Of a stretch of 64,000 nt of DNA, positions 23,772 to 38,740 are shown piece by piece (position 1 is the stretch's first letter; the number at the start of each line of letters is the position of its first letter). A program made the translations under genes and the position numbers. Source of the DNA: Dipteris shenzhenensis (Eukaryota > Polypodiophyta > Polypodiopsida > Gleicheniales); the NCBI GenBank assembly GCA_047967505.1, contig CM106538.1; one strand, written 5' to 3'. The notes beneath the pieces are model-generated. The model was not told the DNA's origin and made no database searches. It saw nothing but the letters and a program-made list of their open reading frames with translations.

Positions 23772-26700
23772 TTACACACACACACACACACACACACCCT
23801 TGGGGACCTTTGTTTTATGGGATTATGTCTCAACTTAGTATCCAACATAAAGCTTGGGTAATGTCATATATCAATAGAAAACCCAAAAATGGTTGGTTGG
23901 TAAGGAGTTTATATATATATATTTTAATGATAGAAGGTTTGTTTACTTTCGAGAATTGCAATGAAATTGATGGATGGAATATAGTTGGCCTTTATAGATG
24001 AAAGGACTATTATATTAAGATCATTGTTGAGCTGGAAGTTGGTTGGCTTTAACTGATTACTTATACGGATGATCTTTGGTTGGCTCTTATTGATGGATGG
24101 GACTACCAAGTCAAGACCCTTCTTGAACACTTTACCATCAAGTTTGATGTTGGGTTTGAATTTGAAACTCAGTCATAACTAATGATATTGATCCTTTGTT
24201 CTATTAACAAGGACATGGGGTTGCTTCTCTATTTTTTATGAATCTTCTTGAATTGAAAAGTCGGACCTACAAAGTTTCTAACCCGCATGGGATTTCACCT
24301 TATGGATTACAATAAGAAAGAATGGATGCATCCAGTTATACATCTATGGTGGCCTTGAAATGGTGCAAGTGATACATTAAAAATTACTCTTAGCTATTGG
24401 GCCACGTATCTCCACTACCAACCCTTATTGGTGGCTAGAGGCTAGCGAGAATATATTTGGGGATCTATAGGAGGTAATGGACCATGTGCCCATTTACACT
24501 CGTTATGGAGACCAAAGGTACATTGCAAGAGAGAAATACAACTCTCTAGTCCAAAAGAGAGTGTTTTACCTTATTGATAATAAGAGTATGTGAGGCTGAT
24601 ATGCCAAGCATTTACTATCCTAAGTGAGTGCTTTTGAGAGCGTGTATGGAGGGAAAACATATCCTTGACTCTCAAGAGAAGGAAAATGGAATGCACAAAA
24701 GAATGAGCATAGAGACTTACATGAAGCCATCGAAGGAGAGCATTTGTATAGCGAGAATGTAACAGAATCTCAAAGAAGATGAAGACAATCCCCTCAGTCT
24801 CCTCATTTGAATAGACCCCAACTAGGTCTATCGTACAATCATGCTTTGTATCTAGCGAATGGCTTTCATCTAGCACTATTTTTTAGACGATGAGAGCTTG
24901 AAACATTGTAGCAGCTCGTTGGTTTGGTATTTTCTAAAAATACAAAGTGTGAAGGGATATCGGGTGAAGCTATAGTAGCTCCTTGGTCTTGTAGTCCCTA
25001 TAAATACTAAACATGAAGGCTTTGGAAATACTAAATGTGAAAATGTTGAATGTAGCAAGTGATCCCTTCAGTTTGTCCTACCCAGTTTTGAAGAGTCTAT
25101 CCTATTTTTATGTCCATTAAACTGGGTGAGCTTCCATGATTCGAGAGAGGTTTAGGGAGGAGGAGCTGCCAATGCTTGGAAACCATCCACAGGTTTGGTT
25201 GACACTCTACAGCTGCATAGCTTTGCCTTCCTAGAATATATATTGGCTCTAAGGAAAATTTGGGATGCAATTGTGCTATCTCCCTAGAAGTTGGAGGCTG
25301 TGAGCCGTGACTCGACCGAGGAAATATGGGAATTAAGATTAGCAAACCTTCAAAGTGCACAGTGAGTCTTTTGTTGGGTAGCAAGCTATAGACTTTGGTA
25401 ATTGTTCTCTCTTTGCCCTTGTCACTAATATGCTGAGCCACCATTTAGGAAGGAGGTGTGTGAAGTTTATGCTACATTGGGTGGCTTAGCATATCGTTTC
25501 GATTTCAACCTTTGAGGGTTTTGTTGATTAACTAACAGCCCGTATACTGTGAGCTGTGTTGAGCTAGAGACAATCTTATAGATTGGCAAGGATAGCTTTG
25601 ATTTTCTAGTAGAAGTAGCTATCTGCATACCTATGAATTGGGTCAAACACACTTTTGCTTTATATTCTCTACTTTACCTTCTTTTGATTGTATGATCATT
25701 TTTATTTATATAAAGTGTGAAGGCCAAAGGATTATACTCACATTTAGTGATGTTGACGTCCTTTGTTGCTACGTATTAGGTACCTACTAATAGATGGAAA
25801 GTTGCCTAGCTCATGAAGATGCTATATATTTACTGTGAATGTTTTTTTGCACTCGATGATGGGTTGGGTATTCTCGTCTCAGAGACCACTTCCTAGTGAG
25901 TAGATCCTTTTAATAACTTGCCACATAGACTTGGAGCAATCCATACATTGTACCAGCATCTAATTTAGATTGTCTGTGAGATTGCACTTGAGAAGGACTT
26001 TGGGATGAGCTCAAATGACAAAGTGACTTACCATATTTCCTAGAAGCAAATGTGAGCTAATTTATGGGCAAAAACTTTTTGGAGATGGAAAATGAAGCCT
26101 CCCATATGGAACCACACTGAATTCGACATACATTGTAGCTGCCTTGGAGCTTGGGAGGGATGATTCACTTGCTAATTTCACCTTTGTACCATATGGAATG
26201 GTGGCCACCTCAAGCTACTGGCACTCTTTGCCCCTTAATTTTTCCATGCATCCTCATCATGAAGACCAAAGGTGGGCTACCACATTTCCAATGATAGACA
26301 AGTCACTAGTTGCCTTACACTATATGTGCTTCAAATTCAAGAGCGATCGATTGTACTAGATGCATATGGGCCAAGGGCTGAGTGCCAATAACTGCTTGGT
26401 TTTGGGTTGGCTCGTACACCCCCCTGAAATGCCTCTGGTTAATATCTTATGCGATCTTCTTGGCTGTCTCCTCCCAATGTGTATTGTCATTTAGCTCTAT
26501 ATGAGATATGTTGCCAAAGGATTTTTGTGGAGATTATCTGTGACTAACACGGCTTTGATCTCATAAAATGAAGGGGATGGAAAGGCCTTTGAATATGTTG
26601 TTTATGAATAGCTACCTATGGATTGGTCTCAATACTTACCATAATCACTTATGTATTGCATGCATCTTTGAAATGTGGCCCTTTTTCTAGCATGCCATCT

Positions 26701-28538
26701 TGACTTAATTACTAAGAGACTGAGTGTCAAGTTCATGCCTTATTGTAAGTGTTAAGGGACTGTCTTTCATGTTCAGACTATTAGGATTTGAATGGGCTTT
26801 ACTTTAAATATGACGATGCTCTTCTTCATGGTGATTTAATATTTAGGGGTTCGATTGATTGAGCATTTTCCCAACGGAAATAAGAGGAGAGAGCCTCTTT
26901 TTGCATTAAACCTTTGTCCTCTCCGTACTTGGAGTTGTTGGCTTACAACATGTGTTTTTTTAATTTTAATCATTTTCCAATGAAGCTTGGCTCAGTTACT
27001 TGGACAAAGGTGGGTATAGTGGCTGGTCAGGTCTAGATCCTTGCTGGGAAGCTTGATGGGAGCTGTAACCAGACTGTAGTGTTTACAACATATTTGAGGG
27101 GCTATATTAATTTTTTTAAGCATAATGGCCAGAACCTTATGTTACCTACATGGCTAAACCCCCCAACCTACGAAGAGAGCAAATGGGCAGGTTGTCAAAC
27201 TGTGGTTTAGCTATAGCATGGTCTACTTTTACTATTTTTTTGGAGGAAAGAAGGCTTGTTTGGTGGGGGTATACGAACTAATAAATTTTGGTTGTAAGGG
27301 GTTTCCCCCCTTGATTTAACTTCCTTAAATGATTTGTTTGATCATGTTCTAGGACTTTGGCATATTTGTACTATTTAAGTTATCCAACGTGGTCCTTGGT
27401 TGGACAAAGAGATATATCTTGGTTTTCTTTCTACTTGCAGGTGGACTATTGTTTATTGAGTAGATTTGGAGACCTATCGAAGATTCATGGCTCCAAGTTT
27501 GAGGATGTAGTAGGAAATTGAACCTGTTTTGGGATTATCAATTTTAAAATTATCTCCTTAGCTTTAATTTATTTGTAAAGATACGTGTTTTCAAGTTTCT
27601 CCCTTGAAAGGCATTGTAATTATGAATTATTTAATATAACAAGGGATATGAATTCTCTTCTCCCTCTATAAATTCTCCTCTCATAAGAACTTCTTTGGTA
27701 AGACAACAAGGTAAGAGCCTGATAAGTACCAGTAAGAACCTAGTAAGTTTGGCAACAAGGTAAGGCCTTGGCATTGTTACCAGAAGTAATGGAAACTTTA
27801 CTCTTGGTTATTTTTAGGAAGATCCTTTGAAAATATATGGCAAGATCCTTTAAGTTAATAGGCAAGCATGGTTTCATTAGTGCCTTTGGAAGCTATAATT
27901 GCCTAAGCTTTCTTAAAATTGACTAGGCTTGAGAGAAAGGCCTTCGAATCTTTAATATATTCTTTTACACTTCCTCTATACTTTTCTCTTTATTGAATTG
28001 GGGTGTCCACATTTATTCGAAATTGATAATTCCAAGATTTGAATATTGCTAGTATAAGTAGAGTGACATAGATAACAACAGTGTGCTAGCATTGAAGCCT
28101 GGCTTCCACATGTATGAAAAGTACTAACTTTTGTCTTGTTGTGATGGTGCCAGGTGAGTTGACACACTTCTCGAACAGATTTATGATATCATATATTTGG
28201 CACAAATTACATGGACTTATGGAATTGACTAAACTCGATTATGAACCTTTCGTAATGTTTGTATTGGCATTTGCATTGTTTAGTTTTTAGCATGATATGA
28301 GGGATTAAAGAAATGGTTTTGAAAACTTCGAGGATTACTTTGTAACAGATTATCTCAATTGTGGTATATTGGGAATTAGCCATTTCTTGGAGAGTTGCCT
28401 TGCTATTTTTTACAATGTACTAATTTGAGTGTGATTGATTAGTTCACTCCCACTTACATCTTTTGCTCTACCCTCGCTCTACCACAATAAAATGTCACCC
28501 CTAGGATTCAAAAGGTAAGGGCAAGAAGCGGGTTTTTT

Positions 28539-29089
<551 letters not shown>

Positions 29090-30574
29090 CTCACACACAC
29101 TCGCATTCAAATGATATACTTATCCAAAAATATGATAACCTTGCTAGTCATGGTGTAATAAATTGTGTTGCCATAGTACTAATAAGTACATTGATCCCAT
29201 ATTAAGGAGGTACGTGTGCTACTTAGTGAAATTCGTACCACCAACATGCTAAGGTGAGAAGTCAAAAAGGATAAAACAAGTATCATGGCCCATGAGATGA
29301 CATGGTAAGAAACTTGGCTTGCTTAAGTAATGGCAATGGGTACAATCATAATATCCTTGTATGTAAAAAAACTTTAATCAAAGGCCAATGTACCTTGACA
29401 AAGCCAACTTGACTCACAAGGTAACTCCAATGATAATATTGGATTGCCATGAGACTAATTTTACCCCTGTGGCACACACTTATCTATACCATTGGCCTGA
29501 TAAACTAGGTAGGCAAGAGTTTTGATAGTGGCTTTTTACATGGTGGTGCTTAGCCTTAACAAAGGTTTCAAAAAAAGGGGGGTCCTTTGATATTACTATG
29601 GCTTTATGCCACGTAGGAAGTTGAACAATAGTAGATTTTATTCAAATTTGACTTAGTCAATTCATCGACTAGTCACGCAAATTGCCAAGATGGTCGAATC
29701 GTTTCGATCTCATGTACCGACCAAGTTGGCCAGGCCTTGATGAAACTATAAATAAGTCACCTATCGATAGTTCCTCCATCTAACATGATATCTTGAGCCA
29801 CAGTCAGAATCGCAAAGTGAGCTACAATGAGACATATACCTGAGGATCGTTTGCATTGTCTTGATGCTAGTCTAAACTCCGTAACACCCACAGATTATCT
29901 AGCACAATGCAGCTATGAACTGAGTGTAGTGATGGGCAACACATTTTTCTATAATGATCCTCTACTACCCCTCTTAGGATCATTTGCATGTCTCCCCTCC
30001 ACACTCACTTCCCTCGAATTGTATAAGTTTCTAGTTCAACCCCCAATTTTCCCTATATTATGCTCACTACTTTAACAAATATCTCCTTCGGTTTTTCAAA
30101 AAAATCTCCTAAAAATTCCCCTAATCTCTTTCACATCTACCTCCCTTAATCCCAAATTTCTATATATATATATATAAAGATTTTTCCAACAAAAAAATCT
30201 CTCTTTTTTTTATTTGTAGTTTTAAAATTCTCCTCCAAAATATTTTTTTGTGACTAATCTCCTAACTTGGGTTTTTTCGTTACTTATATTTTTAGTCTAA
30301 GCCTTTACACTATAGAGATAAAGAATGTTTTTTCTAAGACTAAATTAAACCAACTAAACCCAGTGCCCTAATCTACGTGATAGTCTAAACTCCCCTCTCC
30401 TCCGAACTCCTAGCCTATTTAAATGTCCTAAGCTGTGCCTAGTCTCACTACGCCTTGCTAGCTTCTAACTATGGATTGTGCTCACAGCCTCCCTACCTGC
30501 CTATTCGCTAATAGCTACCTCCTGCAGACTGTGCAAGCCCTCCCATGCAGGCCCTCCCATGCGGATCTCTCCTA
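29090..30574. other. No recognised gene
   Basis: Degenerate sequence becomes T/C-rich after about 29950. A short (TA)n run lies at about 30159-30176. No domains or structural RNAs were seen. Confidence 0.45.
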
Positions 30575-30582
30575 CTCTAGAG

Positions 30583-30800
30583 CAATGTTCACCGAAAACT
30601 TGCAAACCATATACAATGAACTTGCAACATCTTAGTCTCCACCTGTAAAAAATGTTTTCTCAATTTTATAAAATTTGCAAAATTTTAGGCAATTTAGTTA
30701 TATTTTAGCTTGAAAATCTGCAAATTCTCAAGGAAAACCTTCAAAATTTGAAACCCCAAGTTTTGTGATTTGTTGAGAAAAATGTTTTCTATGAACAGTG
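30583..30800. mobile_element. hAT-type MITE, 218 bp
   Basis: The AT-rich element begins CAATGTTCACCGAAAAC and ends with the inverted counterpart CACTGTTCATAGAAAAC, matching at 14 of 17 positions. It is flanked by perfect 8-bp direct repeats CTCTAGAG at 30575-30582 and 30801-30808. Eight-bp target duplications and CA(A/C)TG ends are hallmarks of hAT-superfamily transposons. No transposase fits in 218 bp, so it is non-autonomous. The duplicated octamer is a palindrome, so an inverted repeat without transposition cannot be formally excluded. Confidence 0.7.
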
Positions 30801-33063
30801 CTCTAGAGTCTTGTTCTCGGTCTAGTACGGCCAAGGCCGTCCGATCCGGTTCTCTCTTACTCTAGAGTCTAGAGTCTTGTGCTCCCTGGCCCCTGCTTTC
30901 TAGCACTGCAAAGTGCAGACCAACGACACTCATGCCCCGCCTTGACTGCTGCATAGCCCTGCCCCTGACTACTGCCGCTATTGCATTGTTATTGCTGCAT
31001 TACACCTCGGCTCTCGGGCTGCCTGGATATCGGGTTCCACATTTTGCACGGAAGAGTGATCTTGAGCGACGCCTTCATAATCTGCACAATCCATGAGCTC
31101 TGCCACATTGTGACTGAATACAAACAAGGATGGACTCTAAGGTACCTACATTTAGCACACCCTTCTTTTCACCCCCCCGTTATCTTTTTCGCTTAATCTA
31201 TGTTCTAAGGGTCTTGCCCATCGACTTTCTGCAGGGTGTAGTAAGTGACTTGCTAATCATTTCAGGTGCGTGCGTATATGCATCTGTACTGATATGAGTT
31301 TTATTATATATATATATATATATATAAGGTTAAACTTAGATATATAGGTTTATATCACTTGAAAAAATTCTTTTTTCACAATTTCATAGGTATAATTTGC
31401 CCATTAGTACTTCTTTCTCAAATTAATGTACATATAACCCCTTCAATGGAACCCTTGTAACCCCCCTATTTTTAACTGATCCAATCATTTGCCTTGTCTA
31501 ACTTAGTCATGTTACTATACTTCCCATATTAATATATTTCCTTATGAGGGTACACCTTTTTAATTACTTTGTCCGTTATATTAATCCATTTACTTTTACT
31601 AATTGACTTTTTAATTAGTTGTATTGACCCATTTTTTCATTCAATTTTCTTTAATGCTTGCTTTCTTATTGTCCCGTTTTTAATCGCTTAAATCTCCCTC
31701 GTTTCATAGATTTTTTCTTTTGTGTTTTCCATTAATTTCTTTCCTAGTTCCAATATGGTTTTCTATTGGCACACACACACACACACTCACAAACACATCT
31801 AATAGATAGTATAAACGCTTTTTTTTAGCTCACACACACATATACACACACACACTTAATCATATATTTATGTAGTCTTTCAACTAAATTTAGTCAACTT
31901 AAAATTCTCAATTAAGTTGACTTTACTCTCTGATGAGGACTACTCCTTTGATAAATCCATCCAATTTATGTATCACTCTTGTAATCTATTTGTAGTTCTA
32001 GTCTCTCTAGTATGACTGATAACAAGCCAGGAAATACAGGCATTACATGTCTTCCCACATGATGCCAATTTTATTTTAACAAGTGATTTTCTGTGGATGG
32101 TGATAGGTAAGTGGACCTCGACCTCGGAACCTAGACTATTGGATGGATTCGACACTTTTTTACCAGTTGTACTCATATATCCATATGACAATATGAAAAA
32201 AGTTTTTTCCACCTTTATCTGAGCATCGTGTGTCGTGTTGTTAATAGGTTTCTTTTTTTTTAACACACACACACTTAAATCTTGTTAACCTTTAGCCAAG
32301 TTAACCATGGGCCATGATGGTAACCGCTACCATATTTCCCATGCCACGTGCCACGTTGCTCACTAAATACATATCGAGTTAAGCAAGAACACTAGTCTTT
32401 ACATAACTCAAAACTCTTTAACGTTTCCAAGTTGATAAATATTCTCTCACTTTGCTAAAATGTATACAAGAAGGCTGAAATGATTTCCTATTGAAGATTG
32501 GGTTCAAGGATCACATTTGTTCCTCTGCGGCCCAAGGCATCCAAACTATACTTGCATGCTTTCCAAACAATGGATTTCATCAGAAATTGATCAAGTTCAA
32601 GGAAGAGGCAAAAGGAAAGGACACCTTCAACTATCAGGATTGCCTCCATTAATGACTGGTTGCAATTACTCTTAATATTTTGAAAGGATCCCCACACCAC
32701 CAATGCAGCCTTTGAGTCTTTTCTCCGACATCTCATTGATGTCAACCCTTCTAATGAGCAAGATTTAGAGTTTTACCACAAGGTTGTCCTGGCCATTGTG
32801 AATAAACTCCTACTAGTAAATAACTTACCCTTGATTCCATTGCCTACCCTGCATTCCTCTCTAAACCCTACAGTAGATGTTGATGGATTGGATCTCGCTG
32901 AGAAAGAAGCCTTGGCAAGCCTAACCCAAGACTCTGCCTCCTCTGAAAATTCTTGTGCACACACACACACACACACACAATTCTCGTGTCTCACATTTGC
33001 ATGCACTCTTGTTGTCTACACTAATTGCCCTAGTATTTCCTCCCTTTTCATTTAGACTAATTT

Positions 33064-33101
<38 letters not shown>

Positions 33102-33818
33102 CACATACACACAAGTTTCTTAGTACTAATTTTCTTATTAAAAAACCCTTTCCCCTCCTTTTTTTGTCACTTTCTTATCTTTGCAAACCCTGTAACTTTG
33201 TTCCTCCCCCCTTTTGTAAGCTCTACTCTAACCAATCCCTAGTGTAAAAATTTTCCCCTCCTTGTTACTTTTATTACTATTTATCCCCTAGTTAATTAGC
33301 CCCTCCAACCCCCTTTTAATTTTTTCTATTTTTTAAACCAAATCCCCTCGTTTTAATTTTTGAATTTTAACTAAACTTTTTTCTTGCTCCCTTTGCTAAA
33401 AAATTTCTAGTCCCTCCCCTCTTATGGTATTTTAACACTTTAAATTAGTACTGAATTTACTATTAAATTTATTTAGTTTTGTATATATGAATTGTCCTTA
33501 ATGGCTTACTTTAATAGGATCTTTAATTTTTTAAAGTCCCTCTCTATATACTCTTTATAACCATTTTTGACAATTTGGTTTAAAGGTAATTAGTGTTTTA
33601 ATGTATGAGTATACTTAAAACCATCACCCCTTCTACACTTTAATTAATCAAGAGAAATTATTCTAGCCTAATTTTTCAATGATAATTGTATTCTAGTGGT
33701 TATATAAACCCCTAAGCCCTACTCATTTACACCTATTTAATGGTCTCGCTTTCTTTAGGAATTTTCTTCCTTTTTTTAAAGTAATTTTGCCTTTCGTTTT
33801 CCCTAATTTTTAATAGTC

Positions 33819-34020
<202 letters not shown>

Positions 34021-36052
34021 ACACACACACATTTAATTCACTTTTAGACTCATTTATACACGCACATACACATACCCCCTAACCCCTCTCCATACACTCA
34101 TACAATTTAGTTTTTTCTATGCTTTTTCATTATTAATTTCTATTAAGCAGTATTCAGATCTTTGACCCCCTCATCATTAGCTTACACATTTCCCCCATCT
34201 TTTTAATATTTCTGTTCTCCACTCTTTTAAATATATAATGTTTCACTTATGAACTTGGGTGCACCTATGAACCTTTTTTTATATATACCTTGTATAATTA
34301 TTTGGGTTAAATGGATAATTTGTCCATGTGCCCCCATAAATACTGCTACAACTTTCCCTTGGACCTCTACTTATTTCTAATTAGATGTTAACACCCTTAG
34401 CTTGACCTAAGACTTTCTAAACACCCTAAACCACCTTCTACCTCCTAAACTACCATTGTGTTTCCTCATTGCCCTCGACCTTGCATGTTGTGAGGGTGGC
34501 ATGCCTTCTTGTAATGCTTCTAGGTTGCTCATTATAAACATACTCAACCCCCTAATGCTTCCTCATACTCCCACCTCTTACACTCCGTATTATCCTACCC
34601 CATTCTTACTTCTAAGGTGTCCAACGGGCTCACTATGGTTCCTTCAATTACACAGGTAAACCTTGCTCCATGCTCATACCCCCATATCACTTGGACTTCA
34701 TCTTTTTGTATGTTCATGTCAACACTTATAGTTGCCTTGGTTCATGATTCTCCTTTAGCCCTCAGCGACTCCTTGTTCTTGGCTCTTCTTCTTGTGCTTC
34801 TTCTTGGCTTCCTTCTAGTATGCCTCACCTTCATGACTCCTTGTCATTTGCCTTACTTGCTCATGGCTCTACCATCGCAGCTCTGCTAGTTGGCTCTACC
34901 TTCACGAATCTAGTGTTATGCACCTTACCACTGATTTACGGTTTACTACGGACCTTCGTATTTATTCTTCTTTGCTTGGTTCATTTGTCATCCTTTGTTG
35001 TTGTTGTCGCTTTGAGATTTGATAGTTTGGTCTCACCTCTCTCGTTATCTAAATCATAGGATGATAATTAATCATAGGTTGGCCTTGCATGCTAGGTCAC
35101 CATTTATACTCACCCACATTCACCTTGTACTCAACTCGTGTTCTCTTTAATCACTCAATCCAACTTGTATCTCTTGCACTCAACTCTTGCATGGTGCTAG
35201 TCTGTGCTCCATTTCCTCTTCTTGCCTCCTTATCAGTAGTTGCAAGTCATGGCGTCTAGATGCCACCAAACTTTGAGTTCACGGTCGCTTGTCATTGCCT
35301 CATAGTTGCAAGTCATGGCCTTTCAACTCCCCCTTACAATGTTACTGCAAGTCTTGCATTTTGTTCCTACACCATTTAGCTCTTGGAGCCATGCTTCTCC
35401 CAATGGCGAGTGCGCTTGTGAACACACGTTCTTGTATTCGCCCAACGATTGGCGTCGGGGTGCACTTTCGTGTTTTCATGGGGGTTGTGCCTGCTATGGC
35501 TAGCTCTTCCTGAGTGGCCTATTTGGTGGAGGTTTCTTCATGTTGTAAGTCCTCCGAGGGTATTTTGTTCGGCATTCGAATTGTGGCCGAAGGAGTGCTC
35601 TAAGAATTTGAGGGGCCAGTGGCCTCTAGAATAAGGCAAGGGTGGTGAGTCTCGAATTTGAAAAAGTCATGTTCGGACTGCAAACAGAAGTGGAAGTTGC
35701 ATGATGAGGGAATCGGTGGATGAGGAAGAACGGGAGGACATCAATTTATTGGTGGGGATGGAGAAGAAGTGGGCAGGCAACTGTCAGATTTATGGATAAA
35801 TTTTGATAGAGTTTGGCTACAACAGCTATGGCGACGACCCGAGGGGGTAGACCTGCTTTCATAGATTTCTATCCCCCCGACTGGTGGGATACTGGTATGG
35901 CGATGGTTGGTGCTGAATTTGATGGTGACAGTCGGTGCCAAATTTATGGCGATGGTCGGTGTGAAGTCTGATAGCCTGCAGCTGGTGCGGTACCCAAATG
36001 GCGACAGGGCGATGCTATGTTGGATGGCAATGACCTGGCGGGGATCATGATC

Positions 36053-36166
36053 GCGACGGTCAACAGTGAACAATTCGATGACGGTCGATGGTGATTGTTT
36101 TAGCGACAGTCAGTGGTGAACGCTTCAGCAATGGTCAGTGGTGAACACTTTAGTGATGGTCGGTGG
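36053..36166. repeat. 25-bp minisatellite, about 4.5 units
   Basis: Units of about 24-25 bp of the type GCGACAGTCAGTGGTGAACG repeat with substitutions. The last three units are clearest. Confidence 0.75.
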
Positions 36167-37289
36167 GGTAGTGTGACTATGTAGAAATAAAAAAGGAGAA
36201 GGAAGGGGGAGTGAGGTTGGGGAAATGTGGGCAGAGCGGAGTGCACTTGTGTTGTGCAATGTGACAATGAGGTCAGCGTGCGAGAACATGAGCACTTATA
36301 AAAAATGCAAGAGCGAACTCGAGTCACTAGTGCTAATCATGTGTCCACGTGCAGTGTGTTCGGCAAAGACTAGTGTGTGCTGCTGGTGTGTCAGGTGAGA
36401 TGCTTACCATACTGACTCACCTAGACCTAGATGTGATGATTATGATGAATGCGGTGGAGGCGGATGCCATACTGTAGCATAGCGAGTAAGGAGCCATGTA
36501 GAGTACGTGTCCAGCTTGTTCTTTACCTTAGAGGCCAAAGGCACCTTTGTGTTGGACTTTATTACTGTTGCGGGCTCCAACGTCAAGTGTTTGGCCCTAA
36601 GGCGAGGTTCTTGTGTAACTCCCTATGGGATGGAACTCGGTTCCTGTGGGGTCCCTTGACTGGTGGTGGTGATGCTTGTGTTGAGTTGGACTGCCCAGGC
36701 ACCATTGCATATGTGGTACCTTGAGCATGGCCTATTGTGTCCGAATCGTTGGTAGGTTCTTGAGGTGCTATATCCTGTGATAGGTTCTTGTGGACACAGG
36801 TTCTTGTGGTGCTGCCTTCATCACCTTTGGGGTCTACAATGCCTTCTTCTAGATCTAGGCGACTTTGTTGCCTTGGCTGCCTGAGCTATTGGTGATGCGT
36901 GGCAGTGGATGAGGCATGAGCATTGGACGCGACTTCCTCCGGATAATGCCTGTACATGGGGGAAGCGATCTCAAGGTGGCTGGAGTTGCTGCTATTGCGT
37001 TACCATTCTTCGGGCATCGGTTCCAATCGAAGTGACGTTGTGCGGTGAGGATAGCATCTTGTACTTGCAACTCCCAAATTTCCTAAGCAGAGGATGGTGG
37101 CATGGGCAATTGCATTGGTTTACCACTGTGGTGAGCTTTGTGTTCCTTTTGAGCTGGGCCCTGGGGCGGTGTGTTGGTGGAAGTTGGGTTGTCCGATCAT
37201 CTTTGTTGCATCACTTCATTGTCGTGAATCAGCAAGGCCGGTCTCTTGGGAAGAGAGAAAGATGCATGGGAAAGTCTGTGTATGGACTG

Positions 37290-38530
37290 GGGGGGGGTTA
37301 ATTCTCCTCCGAAAGGGGGCAAAGGGTAAGGTGTCCATCCTTGCCCCCCACGATGGTCCTAGCTATTCCTTCACTATCACTAGTGACGGGAATGAGCAAT
37401 GGACGAATGAAAATGTTTGGGAGATGATTCGAGATCAGTCCCAGGAGCAGGTGCAGGACTGGCAGAGCAGCGGAGCTTCTTCAGTAGCAGTGGAAGGAGG
37501 GTGACATTTGTCTGAGATGCACCACAGCGCCAAACGATTCCGCCTTTTGGTCATTATTCGACTGCCTCTAGAGTGGATCTACACGGAAGGGCTCCACCTA
37601 TGGAGGACCTCAGAGGGAGCGGGCTTCTATAGTATTTCCCTGGCGGAGGCGTTGAGTTGGTTAGAGAGAGCTTACCACCATGGGACGAAGGGCCTCTCCC
37701 CTCTATTGAAGGTTTTAGAGGATGGGTTCAATGATCCGGCCTCTCCTTCGAAACCCTCATAGAAGCACCTTCGTCTGCACACTGGACATCCTCCGACCAC
37801 CTCGACATCGACCGCAAGCAGACAACTGTTTGTGGCCCATCTCCCCTCTTCATGAGTATACGCATTATCTCTTGGAATGTCAACAGGTTCCACTCATCAA
37901 GAACCCGCGGCCCCAGGAAGATGGTGCTCAGACAGGAGCTCCAGCCAGCCTTGGTGGGAAGGGTAGATGTGCTCCTATTGCAGGAACACAAGCTTTCGGC
38001 TTCTCAGACTAGTAAGTGTGGGAAGGTCCTCACAGGACGCTCCCACACCTACTGGGAACCTTCGATTGGCGAGCAGGGGAGGAGCGGGGGTGTCTGTACC
38101 TCCATCGACGCTTCTCTAGTTCAGCATGTGTGTGGTTTTGGCACCTTGATCCCAGGACGAGTGCTTTGGGTGGGCTTGAATATTGAGGGATCCCGCATCG
38201 GTATCCTCAATATCTATGCCCCGACCGACCTCAGATGGAGAGCCGCTTTCTGGAGCTCTTTGTCAGACTTATTGCCAGAGATGGATTCTTGGATTGTAGG
38301 AGGGGACTTCAATATACTTGAGACCTTAGAGGATCAGTAGGGACGGGGCCTAGAGTTCCTCGGTATAGCTCAGGCAGAGCAGGCAAATTGGGACTCCTTG
38401 TTCGCTGTGGGAGGTTGAGACAGCTAGAGGGAGCCTTCCTTTTCGCAGATGGACAGGGAGTCTGGACTTCTCTTGGGGTTACAGGAGGGAGGGAGGCAGA
38501 CTCCTGGAGCGGTTGGATCGTTTCCTCTAG
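37290..38530 (+). mobile_element. LINE-3: partial copy of the LINE-5 family
   Basis: Non-LTR element with the ORF1 C-terminus and the ORF2 endonuclease. 37290-37854 encodes ILLRKGAKGKVSILAPHDGP, AKRFRLLVIIR, SWLERAYHHGTKGLSPLLKV and a final SRQLFVAHLPSS-stop. These parallel LINE-5 at 60945-61519. ORF2 opens at ATG 37852 with SIRIISWNVNRFHSS, then LLLQEHKL, GRSHTYWEPS, NIYAPTDLR and IVGGDFN, the conserved endonuclease motifs. It stops at TAG 38338, where LINE-5 has CAG. Homology runs on with frameshifts to LLERLDRF-type sequence and ends at about 38525 where a minisatellite begins. RT is missing. Loss of the 3' side rather than the 5' side is atypical for a LINE insertion and implies a later deletion or rearrangement. 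Confidence 0.9.
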
Positions 38531-38671
38531 GGTTTAGAAGGAGTCCAAGGTTAGAAGGAGGATCCAAGGTTGAGAAGGAGGTTCCAGGGTTAGAAGGATG
38601 TTCAAGGGTTAGAAGGAGGTTCCAAGGTTAAGGAGTTCCAGGGTTTAGAAGGAGGTTCTAGGGTTCAAGGT
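38531..38671. repeat. 19-bp minisatellite, about 7 units
   Basis: Consensus GGTTAGAAGGAGGTTCCAA, with variants GGTTTAGAAGG and GGTTGAGAAGG. It begins exactly where LINE-3 homology stops. Confidence 0.9.
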
Positions 38672-38740
38672 AGAGTACATGGTGGAGAACTCGTCTCCCT
38701 TGTAGATCATGGAGTTTTAAGGGTTGAGAAACAAAGGGCT

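Larger units (their letters stand above)
22161..28538. other. Mostly unassigned degenerate repeat DNA
   Basis: It contains the 313-bp duplication (22268 and 23457) and CA/TC microsatellites. Open stretches at 23810-24001 (+), 24571-24876 (-), 25097-25444 (-) and 26144-26359 (+) carry no domain I recognise. A CTATAAATTC box near 27667 could be a decayed promoter, but nothing around it supports an element call. Confidence 0.4.

Noticed and set aside
25097-25444. Minus-strand 115-codon open stretch as a possible gene
   Set aside because: No start context, domain or neighbouring exon supports it, and the surroundings are degenerate repeats.
38531-38671. Telomere-like AGGGTTTAG words in a tandem array
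   Set aside because: The unit is 19 bp with GAAGGAGG inserts, not TTTAGGG. It is an ordinary minisatellite.
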